A stretch of 11,730 nucleotides of DNA, from the NCBI GenBank assembly GCA_937886445.1, contig CALGBY010000047.1, positions 1 to 11,730 of the forward strand, given 5' to 3'. This DNA comes from an uncultured Clostridia bacterium (GTDB lineage: Bacteria > Bacillota > Clostridia > Christensenellales > Aristaeellaceae). A model generated the notes under the pieces. The model had not been told where the DNA came from, did no database searches, and saw only the letters and a list, made by a program, of their open reading frames with translations. Both the position numbers and the translations under genes were made by a program. Position 1 is the first letter of the stretch. Each line of letters starts with the position of its first letter. Below, in pieces: positions 6,723-11,730 of the stretch.

Positions 6723-7499
6723 ATGGCAAAAATCGAACTGTATCACGATAACTTTCAGAATTTCAAGGGGTATGCAATACCAAAGGCGCAGCTTGTGATT
6801 GCCGATATCCCGTACAACCTCGGGAAGAATGCATACGCATCAAACCCCATGTGGTACAAGGGCGGAGATAACAAAAACGGAGAAAGCGACAAGGCCGGGA
6901 AAGCGTTCTTTAACACGGACAATGATTTCAGAATCGCAGAGTACATGCATTTCTGTAATCGTCTGCTGAAGAAAGAGCCGAAGGAGGCAGGTCAAGCCCC
7001 GGCGATGATTGTATTCTGCGCGTTCGATCAGGACGCGATGCTGATTGACTATGGCAAGCAATACGGATTCAATCACAGCTACCCTATATTCTTCATCAAG
7101 GACTATTCAGCGCAAGTGCTGAAAGCCAACATGAAGATCGTTGGAGCAACGGAACATGCGATTGTGCTGTATCGTGACAAGCTGCCGAAATTCAGAAATG
7201 GCGGGCACATGGTTTTCGATTGGTTCAAGTGGCAAAGGGATGATAAGTCCATTTATCCGACCATTCATCCAACGCAAAAGCCTGTAACGGTGCTAAAACG
7301 CTTGATTGAAATCTTCACAGACCCGGGTGATGTCGTGATAGACCCATGCGCCGGGAGCGGTTCAAGCCTTGTGGCGGCATATGAATTGGGGCGAGATGCA
7401 TACGGATTCGAGGTAGACAAGGGTTTCCATGCGAAAGCGCAACAGGGAATGATTGAACCCGCGAAAAAGCGCGGACAGCAGATTTCATGGGGGGTATAG
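6723..7499 (+). CDS. Beta-class DNA methyltransferase (N6-adenine or N4-cytosine)
   Basis: Predicted 258-aa SAM-dependent DNA methyltransferase. The catalytic motif IV appears first as DIPYN (28-32), a variant of DPPY. SAM-binding motif I comes late, as DPCAGSGSS (207-215), after the conserved HPTQKP (182-187). This order marks the beta class of N6-adenine/N4-cytosine enzymes. The region between, about 35-170, should hold the target recognition part; the recognition sequence cannot be read from it. ATG 6723 was preferred over GTG 6714 because an AGAGGT site lies 7 bases upstream. No restriction endonuclease is nearby, so it looks like an orphan phage enzyme that could protect phage DNA from host restriction or mark replication. 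The next gene starts two bases after its stop. Confidence 0.9.
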   Translation: MAKIELYHDNFQNFKGYAIPKAQLVIADIPYNLGKNAYASNPMWYKGGDNKNGESDKAGKAFFNTDNDFRIAEYMHFCNRLLKKEPKEAGQAPAMIVFCAFDQDAMLIDYGKQYGFNHSYPIFFIKDYSAQVLKANMKIVGATEHAIVLYRDKLPKFRNGGHMVFDWFKWQRDDKSIYPTIHPTQKPVTVLKRLIEIFTDPGDVVIDPCAGSGSSLVAAYELGRDAYGFEVDKGFHAKAQQGMIEPAKKRGQQISWGV

Positions 7500-7501
7500 C
7501 G

Positions 7502-7939
7502 ATGCGAGACTACGCGAACACAGCAGACAAGGAAATCATAGTAGTGCTGTCCGGGTGCATCGGGTACGCGGACACGCTGAAAGGATTGGAATTCCGCAAC
7601 AGCGAAAAAGCGCGGAGCAGTTTAGCGGAAATGCAGAACCACGCAAGCAAGGCGCTTGAAGCGGTCATGGACGGGCTTGACCCGGAACAGGTGCAGGGGC
7701 TGATACGGTTCGCAAACGGAATGGAATTGATGTGTGTACCGAAGTATAGCCCCGCATCGAAGAAGGACTATTACATGTGTCCTGTGGATGCGTTCGACAG
7801 GCTAATGGGAGATGTGGCAAACGCTTGCGCGTTCTGCGACAATGAAGGCAAAGAGGTAAAACGGTGTGACCGCCGCAAGGACTTGCTGGCCTGTGGCGTG
7901 ATACCGTGGGGCAGCAAGGAATGCCCGTATCAGGGATGA
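7502..7939 (+). CDS. Cys-rich phage protein, DUF5651-like
   Basis: Predicted 145-aa protein. Residues 1-75 look helical, and the C-terminal third has clustered cysteines: C109-x2-C112, then C122, C131 and C141 in the final ECPYQG. This resembles phage proteins annotated as DUF5651, which share a helical front and a Cys-rich end finishing in CPY; I recognise this by pattern only and am not certain. Zinc binding is likely, function unknown. ATG 7502 is preferred over ATG 7487 because GGGGGT lies 6 bases upstream. The last 23 bases, coding the ECPYQG end and stop, are repeated exactly at 9057-9079 on the far side of the next gene. Removing the intervening 1140 bp would leave this gene intact. 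Confidence 0.7.
   Translation: MRDYANTADKEIIVVLSGCIGYADTLKGLEFRNSEKARSSLAEMQNHASKALEAVMDGLDPEQVQGLIRFANGMELMCVPKYSPASKKDYYMCPVDAFDRLMGDVANACAFCDNEGKEVKRCDRRKDLLACGVIPWGSKECPYQG
7917..7939 (+). repeat. Left copy of the 23-bp direct repeat flanking the PAPS-reductase gene
   Basis: This segment starts AGGAATGCCCG and ends CAGGGATGA. It is the 3' end of the DUF5651-like gene, including its stop. It is identical over 23 bp to 9057-9079; the match ends at 7940 (C) versus 9080 (A), and at 7916 (A) versus 9056 (G). Confidence 0.95.
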
Positions 7940-7953
7940 CGAGGTGATAAGCG

Positions 7954-9057
7954 ATGGGCAAACAGGAATTCAAAAGCAGGGTCTATACAGATAGGCCTCC
8001 TTATGCGGATTTTGATGCGCCACACAAGTTCGAGGCGATAAAGAGCATCGTGGCAAAGCGCCTGATCGAACACCCTAACGCAATCTGCTCCTATTCCGGA
8101 GGGGCGGACAGCGATATCCTGATTGACGTAATTGAGAGGACGCGGGAGATTTTCTCCCTTCCTCCTGTCAAATACGCGTTTTTCAATACCGGCCTTGAGA
8201 TGATGGCGACAAAGAACCATGTCCGGGACACAGCGCAGAAATACGGCGTGGAGATTGAAACATTCCGACCGAAGGTGAATATCGTCATGGCTTCCCGGAA
8301 GTACGGTATCCCGTTTGTTTCCAAGATCATGTCCGCCGGTCTGTCTGAGTGGCAGAAGAAGGGGATTCCCCTTTCCATCACGGAGGAATACGATCAGGCG
8401 GTGGATAAGACCGCAAAGCGGAAAGAGCTGAAAGAGCGGTATCCGAACTGCGAAAGCGTTATCAATTTCCTGTGCTGCTGCAATTCTTCTGGGGAACCGA
8501 GGCCGAATATTCAGCTGGTCATCAATTCTTCCAAGTACATGCGGGATTTCATAGCGGAGTGTCCGCCGGAATTCCAGATCAGCGCGAAGTGCTGTGACTA
8601 CTGTAAAAAGCAGCTTGCCCACAGCGTCCAGAAGGACTACGACATGATCATAACCGGGGAACGCAGGGCAGAAGGCGGTATGCGCTCTGTTCCGAGGAAG
8701 GATAACACTTCCCTCTGCTTCGCAGAGACCAGCAGCGGACAGTACCGGCTCCGGCCACTGTACTACGTCACAGACGCAGACAAGGCGTGGTACAGGGACT
8801 ACTACGGCATTCGGCATTCCGATGCCTATGAAGTATACGGCCTGACACGGACGGGCTGCTGCGGTTGCCCGATATCTTACAAGGCGGTGGAGGATCTGGA
8901 AAAGATTCGCCCCTATGAGCCGAATCTGGTGAAAGCGGCATGGAACGTATTTGGGGACAGCTACCGATATAGGGCCCAGTACAACGAATACAAAGCCAAT
9001 AGGATGAGGAGCGATAAAGAAAATGGACAATGCTCATTTGTTTTTCGGGATGCATGA
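7954..9057 (+). CDS. PAPS reductase / DndC-like PP-loop protein
   Basis: Predicted 367-aa protein of the phosphoadenosine-phosphosulfate reductase superfamily. The PP-loop SGGADS (48-53) in ICSYSGGADSDIL should bind adenosine nucleotides. An ITGERRAEGG segment (233-242) and Cys clusters at C213/C214/C217 (CCDYCKK) and C302/C303/C305 (GCCGCPI) match the Fe-S-like cysteines of DndC-type and phage members. Such enzymes activate sulfur or adenylate a target; the phage function is not established, and DNA or tRNA thiolation are possibilities. The gene starts at ATG 7954 after AGGTGA and is bracketed by a 23-bp direct repeat. By hand count, 10 of 27 serines use TCC, against 1 of 9 in the methyltransferase and 1 of 8 in the DUF5651-like gene, suggesting a separate origin. 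The reading frame looks complete, but its last 12 residues may be altered (see the small ORF at 9023). Confidence 0.88.
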   Translation: MGKQEFKSRVYTDRPPYADFDAPHKFEAIKSIVAKRLIEHPNAICSYSGGADSDILIDVIERTREIFSLPPVKYAFFNTGLEMMATKNHVRDTAQKYGVEIETFRPKVNIVMASRKYGIPFVSKIMSAGLSEWQKKGIPLSITEEYDQAVDKTAKRKELKERYPNCESVINFLCCCNSSGEPRPNIQLVINSSKYMRDFIAECPPEFQISAKCCDYCKKQLAHSVQKDYDMIITGERRAEGGMRSVPRKDNTSLCFAETSSGQYRLRPLYYVTDADKAWYRDYYGIRHSDAYEVYGLTRTGCCGCPISYKAVEDLEKIRPYEPNLVKAAWNVFGDSYRYRAQYNEYKANRMRSDKENGQCSFVFRDA

Positions 9058-9079
9058 GGAATGCCCGTATCAGGGATGA
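9023..9079 (+). CDS. 18-codon ORF ending ECPYQG, overlapping the PAPS-reductase 3' end
   Basis: ATG 9023 opens MDNAHLFFGMHEECPYQG and stops at TGA 9077-9079. It ends with the same ECPYQG residues, coded by the same bases, as the DUF5651-like gene. A GAGGAG sequence at 9006-9011 lies 11 bases upstream, rather far for efficient initiation. It could be a tiny real gene, a truncated relic of a DUF5651-like gene carried with the cassette, or the true end of the PAPS-reductase-like protein displaced by a one-base indel near the A-run at 9017-9023. I cannot decide between these from the sequence, so the call is weak. Confidence 0.3.
   Translation: MDNAHLFFGMHEECPYQG
9057..9079 (+). repeat. Right copy of the 23-bp direct repeat flanking the PAPS-reductase gene
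   Basis: Identical over 23 bp to 7917-7939. It begins with the last base of the PAPS-reductase stop codon and ends with a TGA that closes the 18-codon ORF. The ribosome binding site of the HTH gene (AAAGGAG, about 9084-9090) follows directly. Confidence 0.95.
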
Positions 9080-9099
9080 AATGAAAGGAGAAAAAGGAT

Positions 9100-9384
9100 A
9101 TGAGGGGCAGGAACATTACAGAAACAGAACTTAACAAGGTTCAAAAGATGATTGATTCCGGGATGGCAGATGCAGATATTGCATATTGTATGGATTTTTC
9201 AGAAAAAACGATAGAACGGATTAGAACGGGTAAGCACATATTGCAGATAAGGAAAATGGTTGCTGAAACGATCAACGAAGCAACAAATGTGTCTGTTCCA
9301 GAACGGAAAATCATCGAATTGCTTAACGAACTTGTAGCGCATGGCGTGAATGAGAAAGGAGCAACAAATGGCAACAATTCATGA
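9100..9384 (+). CDS. Small helix-turn-helix protein
   Basis: Predicted 94-aa protein. Residues about 9-43 fit a resolvase- or Hin-like helix-turn-helix: ELNKVQKMIDSGMADADIAY is followed by a turn and the recognition-type helix FSEKTIERIRTG. The rest is helical with a short Asn/Gly-rich end. It is probably a DNA-binding regulator or a terminase-small-subunit-like HTH protein; the target is unknown. ATG 9100 is preceded by AAAGGAG about 9 bases upstream. It is less GC-rich than the replication genes and overlaps the next gene by 17 nt. It is the first gene after the candidate cassette, so before insertion it would have followed the DUF5651-like gene directly. Confidence 0.7.
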   Translation: MRGRNITETELNKVQKMIDSGMADADIAYCMDFSEKTIERIRTGKHILQIRKMVAETINEATNVSVPERKIIELLNELVAHGVNEKGATNGNNS

Positions 9385-9721
9385 TTACGCAAGGATGTGC
9401 AAGGCGCATAGAGAACTGTGTATAACGCGCGATTGCCCGATGTCGCTGGCGAATAATGGCTTTGATATTGTATGCGATGTATTATTGCGCAAACATCCAT
9501 CCGAAGCATCCGCAATCATAGACAAATGGTGCGCGGAGCATCCGCAGAAAACGTACTTGCAGGATTTCTTGGAGAAGTTTCCGAACGCGCAAGTGAATTT
9601 TGGCAGCGCGAGTATTATTTGCGCAAGTTATGTGTATGGAGATGCTTTGACTTGTAAAGGGCGTTGCGCCGAATGCTGGAACACCGTAATGCCTGATGAA
9701 GCGGAAAAGGAGGAAGTATGA
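9368..9721 (+). CDS. Cys-rich phage protein of unknown function (117 aa)
   Basis: Predicted 117-aa protein resembling a common Firmicutes-phage hypothetical family by overall pattern. It starts MATIHDYARMCKAHRELC with C11, C18 and C23, has a central helix with IIDKWCAEHPQKTYLQDFLE, and ends in CKGRCAECWNTVM (C96, C100, C103). The cysteines suggest one zinc site joining the N- and C-terminal parts. Function is unknown; no catalytic motif is visible. ATG 9368 was chosen because AAAGGAG (9355-9361) lies 6 bases upstream; the frame is open to ATG 9350, but that start has no comparable site. It overlaps the HTH gene by 17 nt and the repeat-protein gene by 4 nt (ATGA). Confidence 0.7.
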   Translation: MATIHDYARMCKAHRELCITRDCPMSLANNGFDIVCDVLLRKHPSEASAIIDKWCAEHPQKTYLQDFLEKFPNAQVNFGSASIICASYVYGDALTCKGRCAECWNTVMPDEAEKEEV

Positions 9722-10242
9722 AAACCGTAACAGTAGAACAGTTCAAGAAGTTTAGACCGTGCTGGCTTGAAACGGCAGAAGGACGCGCAAAGTTGGCGCG
9801 CATAGCTGCAATCCGTGATGAATGGACAGCGCTTGATGTGTTGAATCTGCCGAACGTGTCTGCCGCCGATAAATTATGGTCTGTGCTGCGCGAGGAATTT
9901 ATTGACGCGCCTATATTACACGAATTTGCGTGCCGTTGCGCGGAATATGCGTTGTCTTTTGTAGTAAACCCTGACCCGCGAAGCATAGCGGCGATTGAAG
10001 CAAAACGCAAGTGGCTGCGGGGGGAAATCACAGACAAAGAACTGAATGCCGCATGGGATGCCGCAAGGGCTGCCGCAAGGGCTGCCGCATGGGATGCCGC
10101 ATGGGATGCCGCATGGGATGCCGCATGGGCTGCCGCAAGGGCTGCCGCATGGGCTGCCGCAAGGGCTGCCGCATGGGCTGCCGCATGGGAACACGAAGTT
10201 GAAATGCTGAGAGAGTTGCTGGAGGAAGGAGACAAGCAATGA
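9718..10242 (+). CDS. Ala/Trp/Arg-repeat protein, putative immunity-protein-like
   Basis: Predicted 174-aa protein in two parts. Residues 1-110 are a conserved-looking domain (PCWLETAEGRAKLARIAAIR near the start, then DEWTALDVL, LWSVLREEFIDAPILHEFA and AIEAKRKWLRGEITDKEL) that I have seen annotated as putative immunity-protein-like in phages and Firmicutes. Residues 111-158 are twelve 4-residue units of form A-A-(W/R)-(D/A/E), predicted to be one long helix with a spiralling stripe of Trp and Arg. The C-terminus is an ordinary acidic helix. Function is unknown; the family label is weak. The start overlaps the preceding stop (ATGA) after GGAGGAAGT, and its own stop overlaps the next start (ATGA). 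The 12-bp repeat can change copy number without breaking the frame. Confidence 0.7.
   Translation: MKTVTVEQFKKFRPCWLETAEGRAKLARIAAIRDEWTALDVLNLPNVSAADKLWSVLREEFIDAPILHEFACRCAEYALSFVVNPDPRSIAAIEAKRKWLRGEITDKELNAAWDAARAAARAAAWDAAWDAAWDAAWAAARAAAWAAARAAAWAAAWEHEVEMLRELLEEGDKQ
10048..10191 (+). repeat. Twelve tandem 12-bp repeats coding A-A-(W/R)-(D/A/E)
   Basis: Twelve units start at 10048, every 12 bp to 10180. The unit is GCCGCA plus TGG or AGG plus GAT, GCT or (last) GAA. Variation is limited to two positions: T/A in the third codon and A/C in the fourth. In order the units are WD, RA, RA, WD, WD, WD, WA, RA, WA, RA, WA, WE. Because the unit is a multiple of three, slippage would change protein length without a frameshift. 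Confidence 0.95.
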
Positions 10243-10859
10243 CACGCGAAGAATCAGCAAGGATACTTGACCCGGAAACATCGATTGAAACGTTTCACGA
10301 GTACGCAAATTACAGAAGGTCTGTTGGAAATTATAAATGGTTGGAAGCCGTAAACGAGGCTTCTAACATGGGAGCAGCCGCACTCCGCGAGCTTGACGCG
10401 CAGGAGCGCGCAAAAACACCATGCGATTTGTGCCGTTACAATCCGCCGTCAAGCAGGGACGGAAAGCCATGCACGATGTGTCCGGCAAGCCCTGTGGAGC
10501 GCTACGGGGAGGAATCAAAAACGAGCGAATGGATTAGCGTAAAAGATCGGCTGCCGGAGCCTGAGCAAGAGGTGCTGATTTGCACTGTAAAAATGTACAG
10601 GGGAAAAGCATACAAAGGCATAACAACGGCGATGTATGAGGATGGCACCATATTCACAGAGGATAGCGTTTGGAATTGGAGCGACATTGAATATCTAGGG
10701 GATTATGACGAAGAACGTGACGATTGGAAGATATCAAGCGGATGGTGGGAGGAACGCCACTATAATCCTGATGATGTGTATAACAATGTCGTAGATGATG
10801 AAGTAACACATTGGATGCCTTTGCCCGAACCACCAAAGGAGGAACACCATGCAAATTGA
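10239..10859 (+). CDS. DUF551 domain protein with an N-terminal zinc-binding segment
   Basis: Predicted 206-aa protein. Residues 1-60 are a helical region starting MTREESARILDPETS. Residues 62-81 contain CDLC and CTMC pairs (C62, C65, C78, C81), likely a zinc site. From W98 to the end it matches DUF551: WISVKDRLPEPEQEVLICTV at the front and HWMPLPEPP at the back. DUF551 proteins are common in phages of enteric bacteria and Firmicutes; their function is unknown. The stretch between the two DUF551 ends (about 118-185) is rich in Asp, Glu, Tyr and Trp. ATG 10239 overlaps the previous stop (ATGA), and the 3' end overlaps the Lar-like gene by 11 nt. Confidence 0.82.
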   Translation: MTREESARILDPETSIETFHEYANYRRSVGNYKWLEAVNEASNMGAAALRELDAQERAKTPCDLCRYNPPSSRDGKPCTMCPASPVERYGEESKTSEWISVKDRLPEPEQEVLICTVKMYRGKAYKGITTAMYEDGTIFTEDSVWNWSDIEYLGDYDEERDDWKISSGWWEERHYNPDDVYNNVVDDEVTHWMPLPEPPKEEHHAN

Positions 10860-11097
10860 GCTTAAACCGTGCCCGTGCGGAAATGCCGTAGAGGTGAAAT
10901 ACATAGCTGGAATCGGCGAAACCCTTTTGCCGTGTATTGATAACCCTTTTGCTGGCTCAATGCCGACATACTACATAGTGTGCGACAGATGCGGCATGAG
11001 TATGATGGTGCGACTTCGTATGACAGACGTGAATCACCGTGACAAGTGCAAGCGTGATCTTATTAAGGCATGGAACAGGAGAGCGAACGATGAGTAA
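10849..11097 (+). CDS. Lar-like restriction-alleviation family zinc ribbon protein
   Basis: Predicted 82-aa protein with a Lar-type layout: an N-terminal LKPCPCG knuckle (C8, C10), a second knuckle VCDRCG (C45, C48), and the closing AWNRRA segment (74-79). Family members such as Rac-prophage Lar modulate host type I restriction, but most phage copies are untested, so the anti-restriction role is inferred. The first knuckle is CPCG rather than the usual CPxCG, one residue shorter, which could weaken zinc binding; C29 or C67 might compensate. AAAGGAGG upstream of ATG 10849 is a strong ribosome binding site. It overlaps the DUF551 gene by 11 nt and the next gene by 8 nt (ATGAGTAA). Confidence 0.78.
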   Translation: MQIELKPCPCGNAVEVKYIAGIGETLLPCIDNPFAGSMPTYYIVCDRCGMSMMVRLRMTDVNHRDKCKRDLIKAWNRRANDE

Positions 11098-11413
11098 AGA
11101 AAAGCGGCTGATTGATGCGAACGCGCTGAAAGAGCATATAGAGGACTTGCCTACATGGTGGGCTGATGGCGGTGGCGTGTATGGCAAACCAATGAAATAC
11201 CCGGAAGGCATGTTTGATTGCGAGGATATCATTGGCAGCATTGACGATGCTCCGACCGTTGACGCGGTGGAAGTCGTAAGGTGCCAGGAGTGCGAGCGCT
11301 TGTTACGTGACCTTTCAGCAAAAGAATACCACACGTGCATGAGGCGTCGCTTTCCTCAAAGAGTTAATCTCGATGATTTTTGCAGCTACGGAGAAAGGAA
11401 AGCAGATGAGTAA
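11090..11413 (+). CDS. Phage zinc-ribbon protein of unknown function (107 aa)
   Basis: Predicted 107-aa protein. It starts MSKEKRLIDANALKEHI, continues to a DDAPTVDAVEVVRCQECERL segment (C65, C68), and ends with C83 and a DDFCSYGERK segment (C98). This two-part layout, a RLIDAxAL helix and a TVDAVEVVRC zinc knuckle, is very common in small phage proteins of Clostridia; no function is known. ATG 11090 was chosen over the upstream ATG 11039 because AGGAG lies 8 bases before it and the next gene begins with the same arrangement. It overlaps the Lar-like gene and the following gene by the same 8 nt, ATGAGTAA. Confidence 0.75.
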   Translation: MSKEKRLIDANALKEHIEDLPTWWADGGGVYGKPMKYPEGMFDCEDIIGSIDDAPTVDAVEVVRCQECERLLRDLSAKEYHTCMRRRFPQRVNLDDFCSYGERKADE

Positions 11414-11666
11414 AGAGTACATAGAGCGTGAAGCGCTGATCGAAGAACTGAAACGGCGGGATTTTCTGCCAGTTATTGTAAAGCATGCAATTGAAGCTGT
11501 TCCAGCCGCCGATGTTGCCCCGGTGCGGTACGGGGAGTGGATTGAGCGAGCGTGGAGACCGACTTGCTCGCTATGCGGATTCAGCGGAAGTCTTATCGAT
11601 GCACCGATATCGCCTTTTAAGTATTGTCCCAACTGCGGGGCGAAGATGGACGGGGGCACGCCATGA
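11406..11666 (+). CDS. Phage zinc-ribbon protein, related to its upstream neighbour (86 aa)
   Basis: Predicted 86-aa protein starting MSKEYIEREALIEELKRRDF, followed by an AAVDVAP-like turn (AVPAADVAPVRYGEW) and a classic zinc ribbon: CSLCG (C54, C57) and FKYCPNCGAKMD (C74, C77). The front half has the same plan as the 11090 gene (start MSKE, helix, AP-x-DV/DAV turn), so the two are probably distant paralogues. No function is known; zinc ribbons of this kind may bind nucleic acid or proteins. ATG 11406 was chosen because it reproduces the 8-nt ATGAGTAA overlap with the preceding gene and follows an AGGAAAG sequence; the frame is open further up, to 11373. Its stop overlaps the next start (ATGA). 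Confidence 0.75.
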   Translation: MSKEYIEREALIEELKRRDFLPVIVKHAIEAVPAADVAPVRYGEWIERAWRPTCSLCGFSGSLIDAPISPFKYCPNCGAKMDGGTP

Positions 11667-11730
11667 AGCATTCCCCTGATTTCAAGCCAACGTGCAAATG
11701 CGGCGCAGAGCTTAAACGGCTGTCAACGAA
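11663..11730 (+). CDS. N-terminal start of a small Cys-containing phage protein (partial)
   Basis: ATG 11663 overlaps the previous stop (ATGA) and follows a G-run at 11651-11655 that may act as ribosome binding site. The visible 22 residues begin MKHSPDFKPTCKCGAELKRL, with a CKCG knuckle at residues 11-14 that suggests another small zinc-binding protein. The gene runs off the right edge, so nothing more can be said. Confidence 0.6.
   Translation, partial: MKHSPDFKPTCKCGAELKRLST

Larger units (their letters stand above)
7940..9079 (+). other. Candidate inserted cassette carrying the PAPS-reductase-like gene
   Basis: The 1140-bp segment between matching ends of a perfect 23-bp repeat contains a single complete gene. 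Excising one repeat plus this segment rejoins the DUF5651-like gene to the leader of the HTH gene, with an undisturbed stop and ribosome binding site. Serine codons in the inside gene also differ from those of its neighbours. No transposase, inverted ends or recombinase is present, so this does not look like an IS. Recombination at short shared sequence, or a tandem-duplication event, is more likely. The cassette interpretation is inference from the repeat, the clean junctions and the codon difference. Confidence 0.55.

Noticed and set aside
7930..9030. Long antisense ORF (366 codons) opposite the PAPS-reductase-like gene
   Set aside because: The + strand frame has clear PP-loop and Cys motifs and a good ribosome binding site. 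The antisense translation is low in recognisable motifs and lies in an operon where every other gene is on the + strand.
10048..10191. CRISPR-like array
   Set aside because: The units are contiguous 12-mers without spacers and are in frame inside a coding gene.
10011..10202. Second + strand frame with Cys-Arg-Met-Gly repeats
   Set aside because: It is the same repeat read in another frame, with no ribosome binding site and no conserved sequence outside the array.
9615..10235. Antisense ORF rich in Ala-His repeats over the 12-bp array
   Set aside because: A 12-bp unit with no stop codons in several frames keeps all of them open, so this is a by-product of the repeat.

Overview
The window is a densely packed, single-orientation block of phage or prophage early genes. 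It most likely comes from a Gram-positive, Clostridia-type host. All recognisable genes lie on the + strand. Almost every start follows a strong AGGAGG-like ribosome binding site, and most neighbours overlap by a few to a few tens of bases. The protein families (Sak4-like ATPase, DUF669-like SSB, CHC2 zinc finger, DUF927 helicase, SF2 helicase, VRR-NUC, MazG-like, DUF551, Lar-like, many small zinc ribbons) form the usual replication and accessory set of siphophages in gut Firmicutes. No structural, integrase or lysis genes are present, so lytic and prophage states cannot be told apart. The host assignment is inference from gene content and style.

Layout. Positions 1-3595 hold replication module A: the end of an unknown gene, a RecA-like ATPase, an SSB-like protein, a stand-alone CHC2 zinc-finger protein and a DUF927 helicase. 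Positions 3596-3803 are the only real intergenic region. It carries clustered TGTGGAAC units in both orientations, including a perfect 16-bp inverted repeat with arms 84 bp apart, and a second hairpin just before the next gene. It is the best candidate for a replication origin or operator. Positions 3804-5891 hold module B: a 70-aa unknown protein, a DEAH-box SF2 helicase and a VRR-NUC nuclease. Positions 5878-7939 carry an unknown protein, a MazG-like pyrophosphohydrolase, a beta-class DNA methyltransferase and a Cys-rich DUF5651-like protein.

Positions 7940-9079 carry a PAPS-reductase/DndC-like PP-loop gene. It is bracketed by a perfect 23-bp direct repeat of the last codons of the preceding gene, and its serine codon choice differs from its neighbours. 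This looks like a recently acquired cassette and is the most interesting observation. Positions 9100-11730 are an accessory tail: a small HTH protein, a Cys-rich protein, an Ala/Trp/Arg-repeat protein built on a twelve-fold 12-bp tandem repeat, a DUF551 protein, a Lar-like protein and a run of small zinc-ribbon proteins, the last cut by the window edge.

How the genes work together (inference from families): the Sak4-like ATPase and SSB would do strand annealing or recombination. The zinc-finger protein, DUF927 helicase, DEAH helicase and VRR-NUC would act at the fork or on recombination intermediates. MazG-like and methyltransferase proteins would change the nucleotide pool and phage DNA, and the PP-loop protein may add a sulfur-based modification or serve as a host-interaction gene.
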